Shown in pieces: positions 1-9,039 of a DNA stretch of 9,039 nucleotides. Under the pieces are notes generated by a model, which was not told the DNA's origin, did no database searches, and saw nothing but the letters and a program-made list of their open reading frames with translations. Made by a program: the position numbers and the translations under genes. Source of the stretch: Candidatus Acetothermia bacterium (GTDB lineage Bacteria > Bipolaricaulota > Bipolaricaulia > Bipolaricaulales > Bipolaricaulaceae); contig JAGDVW010000002.1 in assembly GCA_023255835.1 (NCBI GenBank), forward strand, positions 1 to 9,039, written 5' to 3'. Within the stretch, counting starts at the first letter, position 1. Every line of letters starts with the position of its first letter.

Positions 1-64
<64 letters not shown>

Positions 65-67
<3 letters not shown>

Positions 68-106
68 ATCGCCCGTGGTCCTGAGAAGTGAACAGGGCGT
101 CCGCTG

Positions 107-112
<6 letters not shown>
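65..112 (-). repeat. 3' arm of the 23S rRNA processing stem (23S-5S spacer)
   Basis: This segment is the near-perfect reverse complement of the segment just upstream of the 23S gene (3185-3230). Over about 38 bases it differs only by two changes that leave G-U pairs in RNA, one mismatch and one single-base indel. After a 2-nt bulge (CG at 71-72 region) the pairing continues for four more bases (ATTC with GAAT). Long stems of this kind bring 23S ends together and are cut by RNase III or an equivalent nuclease. The arm fills essentially the whole 23S-5S spacer and touches the predicted 5' end of 5S. Confidence 0.85.
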
Positions 113-3184
<3,072 letters not shown>

Positions 3185-3190
<6 letters not shown>

Positions 3191-3230
3191 CAGCGAACGC
3201 CCTATTCACTTGTCAAGGACCACGGGATTC
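3185..3230 (-). repeat. 5' arm of the 23S rRNA processing stem
   Basis: This is the partner of 65-112. From the 5' side on the minus strand it reads GAAT, CCC, GTGGTCC and so on down to GCTGCGCAAG, pairing with CTTGCGCAGC at the 3' side of the 23S gene. It covers the entire space between the predicted transcription start (about 3230) and the mature 23S 5' end, so the leader consists of little more than this arm. Confidence 0.85.
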
Positions 3231-3236
3231 ACCCCA

Positions 3237-3264
3237 ATTATACGCCCGCGCTTTGGGCGGGCAA
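3237..3264 (-). promoter_or_regulatory. Probable sigma-70-type promoter of the 23S-5S unit
   Basis: The minus strand has TTGCCC (3264-3259), a 16-nt spacer, and a perfect TATAAT (3242-3237). The predicted transcription start is near 3230, which is exactly where the 5' arm of the 23S processing stem begins. That coincidence supports the call. The spacer contains an inverted repeat (GCCCGC at 3262-3257 and GCGGGC at 3249-3244). No 16S gene lies upstream, so the 23S-5S unit needs its own promoter or readthrough from rsfS. Inferred from sequence pattern only. Confidence 0.72.
3244..3262 (-). repeat. Inverted repeat within the rRNA promoter spacer
   Basis: GCCCGC and GCGGGC form a 6-bp inverted repeat with a 7-nt loop (CCAAAGC). 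It lies just past the rsfS stop codon and between the -35 and -10 boxes of the 23S promoter. In a transcript reading through from rsfS it could form a hairpin. It is not followed by a T-run, so it is not a standard intrinsic terminator. As DNA it could be a site for a regulator or simply set spacer conformation. Confidence 0.5.
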
Positions 3265-3270
3265 GGGCCC

Positions 3271-3276
3271 ATTATA
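3271..3276 (-). promoter_or_regulatory. Second TATAAT box overlapping the rsfS stop codon
   Basis: A perfect TATAAT on the minus strand includes the TAA stop of rsfS (reading GTA TAA T). No good -35 hexamer sits 16-18 nt upstream (CTGGAG at 17 nt), and there is no extended -10 TG. It could be a weaker upstream rRNA promoter, giving tandem promoters 34 bp apart, or chance. It is less certain than the downstream box. Confidence 0.35.
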
Positions 3277-3613
3277 CCGAAGGGGCCGGGGGGCTCCAGC
3301 CCTCGACAACTCGATCCGGCCAAATCCCCTCCAGATCGTAGAAGGCCCGCACCTCCCGGGGGAAAAGGTGGATCACGAAGTCCCCGTAATCGAGGAGGAC
3401 CCAGCGGCCATCCGCCAGGCCCTCGGTGTGGCGGGGGGAGACCGGGAGCTTGGCCATGAGGTGCTCGGCGATGGCCCGCACATGGATGGGGTTTTCCCCC
3501 TCGGCGATGAGGAAGAAGTCGGTGGGGATGGAGGTCTCCCGCAGATCAATGAGCGCCAGGCGATCCCCTTTCTTCTCGAGGATGAGGCTTGCCGCCCGGG
3601 AAAGGAGTTCCAT
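3272..3613 (-). CDS. rsfS: Ribosomal silencing factor RsfS (DUF143 / Iojap family)
   Basis: RsfS binds ribosomal protein uL14 on the 50S subunit and blocks joining of the 30S, lowering translation when nutrients are short. The 113-residue product has the family's full length. Motifs seen are TDFFLIAEG (residues 31-39), the helix HVRAIAEHL (44-52), WVLLDYGDFVIHLF (71-84) and FYDLEGIW (91-98), all diagnostic of the family. I chose the ATG at 3613 because family homology begins there (MELLSRAASL), a GAGGTG ribosome-binding site lies 10 nt upstream, and the upstream gene's TGA ends one base before it. An in-frame ATG at 3664 would add 17 residues with no family match and overlap the upstream gene. 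The gene is almost certainly translated together with that neighbour. Its stop codon lies about 80 bp from the 23S 5' end on the same strand, so readthrough could link rsfS to rRNA transcription. Confidence 0.95.
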   Translation of the reverse strand: MELLSRAASLILEKKGDRLALIDLRETSIPTDFFLIAEGENPIHVRAIAEHLMAKLPVSPRHTEGLADGRWVLLDYGDFVIHLFPREVRAFYDLEGIWPDRVVEGWSPPAPSV

Positions 3614-3614
3614 C

Positions 3615-4718
3615 TCAGCCCCCCACCTCAAACCCTGCCCCAATAACGAGGACCAAATCCGCACCCGTGGGCCATCCCCCGAGCTTCTCCATCCCGAAGG
3701 CCTGAGCGGTGGTGACCACCAAATCCTTGGGCAAAACTTGGCGCAAGAGGCTGGCCTTTTCCTCCCCGTTTTTGCCGACCACCAAGAAGGTTTTGGTGTA
3801 ATCGGAGCGGTCGGCGCTGCCCACCCCCACCACCTTGAACCCCCGCGCGGAAAGCCAGCCCGCCACTTTTGTGGCCAAAAAGCGCTCCCGGGTCCCGTTC
3901 AGCACCACAACTTTTACCTCGTCTCTGGTGAGGAAGGACCGGCCCAAGACCACCCTCCCCTCAAGCTTTCGCACGTTCACAAAATCCGGCATGAGGCGGG
4001 AATCTTCGGCCACAATGGGCAACGTCTCCAAGGCGACTTTCTCCTCGGGTAGGGAGAGGGCACGGCGCCAAAATTCCCGGATTTCCCAAGTTTTATCCAT
4101 TTGCAGGCTCGGAAGCACGCTTTTCCCCTTGGCCCAAATGCGGTCCAAAAGGTCCCGGAAAAAACCAGCCACAAGGGGGATTGCGGGGTCGCCAGCGCCG
4201 CGCACCCCATAGGCCAAAAATTCCCGGGCATCCTGGCCAAAGAGGAGCTGCTCGCCGGCAGGGAGGTCCAGGCTGAGGCCCCCGGCCTCCTCTCGGTAAA
4301 TCAACCGCTCCTCAAGGCGGACCACCACGCCCCCGGCCCTCTCCAGGAGCTTGTCCCAGTCCCCTGGCCCCACCTCCACCGCCCAAAGGAAGGGGAACTC
4401 CAAGAGGGAGGAGAGGCGTTGGCCCCATCCCTTGAGCCCTTCGGCGGCGTAGACCGCGCTCAGGGTGGACCAGCCGCTTTGTGTGGGCACGGCCAAGGTC
4501 CCGGGGATGAGGAGGAAGTGCACTTCCCCGCGGGGAAGGAGGGTGATGGCCACGGCCAAATCCGGCGGATCCTGGGGAAGGAGGCGCAGGGCCCAAAGGA
4601 TACGCACGGGCTTTCCCTGGGCCAAGGAACGGGAGACCTCGGTGCGGCTGAGGGTGAAATACAAAGCCAATCCCAGCCCGATGAGGACCAACCCGGCCAC
4701 GATCAAAACGCGCCGCAT
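3615..4718 (-). CDS. Membrane-anchored degenerate LCP-domain protein with C-terminal LytR_C domain
   Basis: From the ATG at 4718 the protein has 367 residues. Residues 4-23 form a hydrophobic membrane anchor after MRR, so the rest is probably outside the cytoplasm. Residues about 50-200 follow the layout of a LytR-CpsA-Psr domain: a DLAVAITLLP strand, LLIPGTL, SAVYAAEGLKG, an ERAGGVVV segment, and LPAGEQLLFGQDAREFLAY. The catalytic SIPRDT motif of LCP enzymes reads LIPGTL here, with its Arg and Asp missing, and the later arginine-rich motif is poorly kept. It is therefore unlikely to transfer glycopolymers to peptidoglycan in the usual way. Residues about 267-363 match LytR_C (VKVVVLNGT, VGSADRSDY, a final DLVLVIGAGF). 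A TTG at 4754 would add 12 residues, but that TTG belongs to a likely -35 box. The LCP/LytR_C then rsfS order occurs in several bacterial phyla. The family assignment is good; the function is unknown. Confidence 0.85.
   Translation of the reverse strand: MRRVLIVAGLVLIGLGLALYFTLSRTEVSRSLAQGKPVRILWALRLLPQDPPDLAVAITLLPRGEVHFLLIPGTLAVPTQSGWSTLSAVYAAEGLKGWGQRLSSLLEFPFLWAVEVGPGDWDKLLERAGGVVVRLEERLIYREEAGGLSLDLPAGEQLLFGQDAREFLAYGVRGAGDPAIPLVAGFFRDLLDRIWAKGKSVLPSLQMDKTWEIREFWRRALSLPEEKVALETLPIVAEDSRLMPDFVNVRKLEGRVVLGRSFLTRDEVKVVVLNGTRERFLATKVAGWLSARGFKVVGVGSADRSDYTKTFLVVGKNGEEKASLLRQVLPKDLVVTTAQAFGMEKLGGWPTGADLVLVIGAGFEVGG
3624..3629 (-). promoter_or_regulatory. Ribosome-binding site of rsfS
   Basis: GAGGTG on the minus strand lies 10 nt before the ATG at 3613, inside the last codons of the upstream gene. 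It supports the shorter start for rsfS. Confidence 0.6.
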
Positions 4719-4725
4719 TGAGGAT

Positions 4726-4754
4726 AAATTAGCGCAAAGCGCGGATCTTGCCAA
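4726..4754 (-). promoter_or_regulatory. Probable leaderless promoter of the LCP-like gene and rsfS
   Basis: The minus strand has TTGGCA (4754-4749), a 17-nt spacer and TAATTT (4731-4726). The start of transcription would fall near 4719, one base before the ATG at 4718, so the mRNA would be leaderless. No ribosome-binding site is visible before that ATG, which agrees. The spacer contains a GCGC-TTT-GCGC palindrome (4742-4732). Confidence 0.55.
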
Positions 4755-4761
4755 AGGGAGG

Positions 4762-4789
4762 TTGCGTTTTTTAGGGTGAAGGATAGGCT
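4762..4789 (+). promoter_or_regulatory. Possible promoter of the amrA-mtaB-phoH-ligA set, near-leaderless
   Basis: TTGCGT (4762-4767), a 16-nt spacer and TAGGCT (4784-4789) place the start near 4796, three bases before the ATG at 4799. The -10 box is imperfect. A GAAGGA at 4778-4783 could serve as a ribosome-binding site but sits 15 nt from the ATG, further than usual. This promoter is back to back with the minus-strand one, with only 7 bp between the two -35 boxes. Confidence 0.4.
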
Positions 4790-4798
4790 AGCTTCCCG

Positions 4799-5317
4799 AT
4801 GAAGGGCGATCCATATGTGAGTTTGGCGCGATCGGCCATCGAGGCCTGGGTGCGGGAGGGGCGGCGGATCCAGCCGCCCCCGGATCTTCCCCCGGAACTC
4901 CTCTCCCGCCGAGCCGGGGCTTTCGTGTCCCTGAAAAAGCACGGGGTATTGCGCGGCTGCATCGGCACATACCTCCCCACCGAGGAAAACTTGGCCCAGG
5001 AGATCATCGAGAACGCCATCCGCGCGGCCACTGAAGACCCGCGGTTCCCCCCGGTGCGGCCGGAGGAGCTTCCGGAGCTCTCCCTCACCGTGGATGTCCT
5101 TTCCCCGCCGGAGCCGTGCACCGAAGACGACTTGGACCCGAAACGCTACGGGGTGATCGTGGAGAAGGGCTGGCGGAGGGGACTCCTTCTCCCGGATTTG
5201 CCGGGGGTAAGCACGGTGGAGGAGCAGCTCCGCATCGCTAAAATGAAGGCCGGCCTTTCCCCTCACGAGCCCTGTAAACTCTACCGTTTCACGGTGGAAC
5301 GCCACACCGAAAAATGA
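4799..5317 (+). CDS. amrA: AMMECR1-family protein (AmmeMemoRadiSam system protein A)
   Basis: The 172-residue product covers the whole AMMECR1 domain. Residues 5-19 ([15 protein letters not shown]) match the usual N-terminal helix. LRGCIGTY (51-58) carries the conserved Cys54, EDPRFPPV is at 79-86, [18 protein letters not shown] at 117-134, and KAGL with LYRF near the C terminus. The biochemical activity of the family is not established. In many bacteria and archaea it is encoded with a Memo-like protein and a radical-SAM protein, and a redox or radical-linked role is suspected. Neither standard partner is in this window. The next gene, mtaB, is itself a radical-SAM enzyme and starts within this gene's stop codon (ATGA, 5314-5317), so the two are probably translationally coupled. 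The start codon is the only reasonable in-frame one and fits the family length. Confidence 0.93.
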   Translation: MKGDPYVSLARSAIEAWVREGRRIQPPPDLPPELLSRRAGAFVSLKKHGVLRGCIGTYLPTEENLAQEIIENAIRAATEDPRFPPVRPEELPELSLTVDVLSPPEPCTEDDLDPKRYGVIVEKGWRRGLLLPDLPGVSTVEEQLRIAKMKAGLSPHEPCKLYRFTVERHTEK

Positions 5318-6600
5318 GGGCTTTCGTGCACAGCCTGGGCTGCCGGGTCAACCAGTACGAGGCCCAGTACCTGAAAGAAAAGCTTGAGGCCATCCCCGGT
5401 GCTGGGGAAATCCACGTGGTCAACACCTGCACCGTGACCGCCTTGGCCGATCGCAAATCCCGCAAGCTCATAGCCCAGCTGCGGAGGGAACACCCGGAAG
5501 CGTTGATAGTGGCGGTGGGCTGCGGGGTGGACGGGGCGAAAGCCGGCCTTTTGCGGGCCGGGGCGGACCTTTTGGTGGGGAATAAAGACAAGGCCCGTCT
5601 TCCCCAGATCATCCAGGCTTACTTGAGCGGGGCCAGCCTTCCTGAGGGCGATTGGCCGGCTCTAAACGGGGAAATGGTGCGCGGGCCGTTTCCCCGGGCG
5701 CGGGCTCTCCTCAAGGTCCAGGACGGCTGCACCCAAGCCTGCACCTTTTGCCGCACCTGGCAGGTGCGGGGCCCCTTGCGCAGCAAATCCCCGGAGTTGG
5801 CCCGCCGGGAGGCCCTGGCCCTGGCGGAGGCTGGGCACCGGGAGATCGTGATCACCGGGATAAATTTGGCCCAATATGGCCTGGACCTTCCGGAGCGCCC
5901 GGGTTTGGCCGATCTTTTGAGCGAACTCCTTTCGGTGAAGGGCGTGCGCTATCGTCTTACCTCCTTAAACCCCGAGGGCCTCACCCCGGAGCTCCTCTCC
6001 CTTTTTGCCCGCGAGCCCCGCCTTTGCCCGTATCTCCACATGCCCCTGCAATCCGGGGACGATCGGGTGCTTTCGGCCATGGGCCGGGCCTACACCGCCG
6101 CGGAGTACGCGGAAAAGGCCCGGAAATTCTTGCAGACCGTCCCCAAGGCCACGCTGGGCGCGGACGTGATGGTGGGCTTCCCCGGCGAGGACGAACTTTC
6201 TTTCGCCAAAACGGTGGAGCTTTTGGAGGGTTTGGAGCCCCTGAACCTCCACATCTTTCGGTTCTCGCCGCGGCCGGGGACGCCCGCCGCCAAATTCTCC
6301 AAGCAGGTATCCAAGGAGGAGGCGGCGCGGCGGAGCTCGGAGCTCGCAACCCTGGCCCAGGGCTGGTCTCTCAAAGCCCGCGCCCGCTTCCTCGGCACCC
6401 CCTTGGAGCTTTTGGTGGAGGAGAAGGAGGGCCCTTGCTGGGTGGGGCACACCGAGAACTACATCCGCCTGAGCGTGCGGGAATCCGCGCCCCTGGAGCG
6501 CGGTACAATTGTCCCGGTGAAACTCGTGCGCATAGAGGGGAACTTGAACGAGGGGGTGGTGTTAGATCGCGCGCAAGACCGCGGAGATCTCCCTTCCTAG
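5314..6600 (+). CDS. mtaB: tRNA (N6-threonylcarbamoyladenosine(37)-C2)-methylthiotransferase MtaB
   Basis: MtaB adds a methylthio group to t6A at position 37 of tRNAs reading ANN codons, using two [4Fe-4S] clusters and S-adenosylmethionine. The 428-residue product has the complete family layout. The N-terminal UPF0004 domain has its three cluster cysteines: C10 in LGCRVNQ, C39 in NTCTVT and C70 in VGCGVDG. The radical-SAM core has C139, C143 and C146 (CX3CX2C, in [10 protein letters not shown]). Later conserved segments are [16 protein letters not shown] and [11 protein letters not shown], and a C-terminal TRAM domain (about 355-418) follows. After the third cysteine it reads RTWQVRG, where most family members have a form like IIPYARG. 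The LGCRVNQ start and length favour MtaB over MiaB or RimO. It overlaps amrA by 4 bases with no clear ribosome-binding site, so coupling is likely. Its end may overlap the true start of phoH. Confidence 0.93.
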   Translation: MRAFVHSLGCRVNQYEAQYLKEKLEAIPGAGEIHVVNTCTVTALADRKSRKLIAQLRREHPEALIVAVGCGVDGAKAGLLRAGADLLVGNKDKARLPQIIQAYLSGASLPEGDWPALNGEMVRGPFPRARALLKVQDGCTQACTFCRTWQVRGPLRSKSPELARREALALAEAGHREIVITGINLAQYGLDLPERPGLADLLSELLSVKGVRYRLTSLNPEGLTPELLSLFAREPRLCPYLHMPLQSGDDRVLSAMGRAYTAAEYAEKARKFLQTVPKATLGADVMVGFPGEDELSFAKTVELLEGLEPLNLHIFRFSPRPGTPAAKFSKQVSKEEAARRSSELATLAQGWSLKARARFLGTPLELLVEEKEGPCWVGHTENYIRLSVRESAPLERGTIVPVKLVRIEGNLNEGVVLDRAQDRGDLPS

Positions 6601-6607
6601 CCAGGAC

Positions 6608-9039
<2,432 letters not shown>

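Larger units (their letters stand above)
4719..4798. promoter_or_regulatory. Divergent intergenic region between the LCP-like gene and amrA
   Basis: Eighty bases separate the two divergent start codons. The region holds the two back-to-back promoter candidates, a GCGC-TTT-GCGC palindrome (4732-4742) and a T-rich run (4767-4772). No riboswitch-like structure or small gene is seen. It is the only divergent gap in the window and must drive both protein-coding units unless promoters lie inside genes. Confidence 0.6.

Noticed and set aside
68..106. A tRNA or small RNA between 23S and 5S
   Set aside because: The spacer is only about 40 bp and is explained by the 3' arm of the processing stem.
3243..3262. 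Intrinsic terminator for rsfS
   Set aside because: The hairpin is plausible, but no T-run follows (GTATAATTGGGG). The same bases form the spacer of a better-supported promoter, so termination is not claimed.
3272..3664. Longer rsfS starting at the ATG at 3664
   Set aside because: The extra 17 residues lack family similarity and overlap the upstream gene by 50 bases. The ATG at 3613 fits the family length, has a ribosome-binding site and abuts the upstream stop.
3615..4754. Start of the LCP-like protein at TTG 4754
   Set aside because: It would add 12 non-hydrophobic residues before the membrane anchor, has no ribosome-binding site, and its TTG coincides with a TTGGCA box properly spaced from TAATTT.

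Overview
The window comes from a bacterium: its 23S rRNA, NAD-dependent DNA ligase, RsfS and PhoH are all bacterial types. The DNA is GC-rich (a little over 60% by eye) and the genes are packed with short overlaps. An rRNA operon without its 16S gene, an AMMECR1-family protein, and apparently leaderless promoters recall thermophilic or deep-branching lineages such as Thermus-like, Bipolaricaulota-like or Armatimonadota-like bacteria. The phylum cannot be fixed from the sequence alone. No mobile element, CRISPR array, tRNA or 16S gene is visible.

Left third, minus strand (1-3230): the 5' part of a 5S rRNA, cut by the window edge, and a complete 23S rRNA of about 3.08 kb. The 23S gene is flanked by two arms of a long processing stem, and the 3' arm fills almost all of the 23S-5S spacer. 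The 23S carries an extra two-hairpin segment near E. coli position 228 and several departures from very conserved bacterial sequence. It is not preceded by a 16S gene: a protein gene (rsfS) ends only about 80 bp upstream. In that gap lies a good promoter whose predicted start coincides with the base of the processing stem.

Middle, minus strand (3272-4718): a membrane-anchored protein with a degenerate LCP (LytR-CpsA-Psr) domain and a LytR_C domain is followed, with one base between stop and start, by rsfS, the ribosomal silencing factor. Both point towards the 23S-5S unit.

A short divergent intergenic region (4719-4798) holds two back-to-back promoter candidates placed so close to the start codons that both transcripts would be leaderless or nearly so.

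Right half, plus strand (4799 to window end): a compact set of four overlapping or nearly contiguous genes. They are an AMMECR1 / AmmeMemoRadiSam system protein A homologue, mtaB (radical-SAM tRNA t6A37 methylthiotransferase), a PhoH-family ATPase, and ligA (NAD-dependent DNA ligase, truncated by the window end). Most of the window concerns the ribosome and RNA: 23S, 5S, RsfS, MtaB and PhoH. DNA joining, a cell-envelope-like protein and an orphan AMMECR1 are the exceptions.

The genes are mostly familiar families. What deserves attention is the arrangement: an independent 23S-5S unit next to rsfS, its self-contained promoter and stem, the 23S peculiarities, the probable mis-start of phoH, and an orphan AMMECR1 fused by overlap to mtaB.
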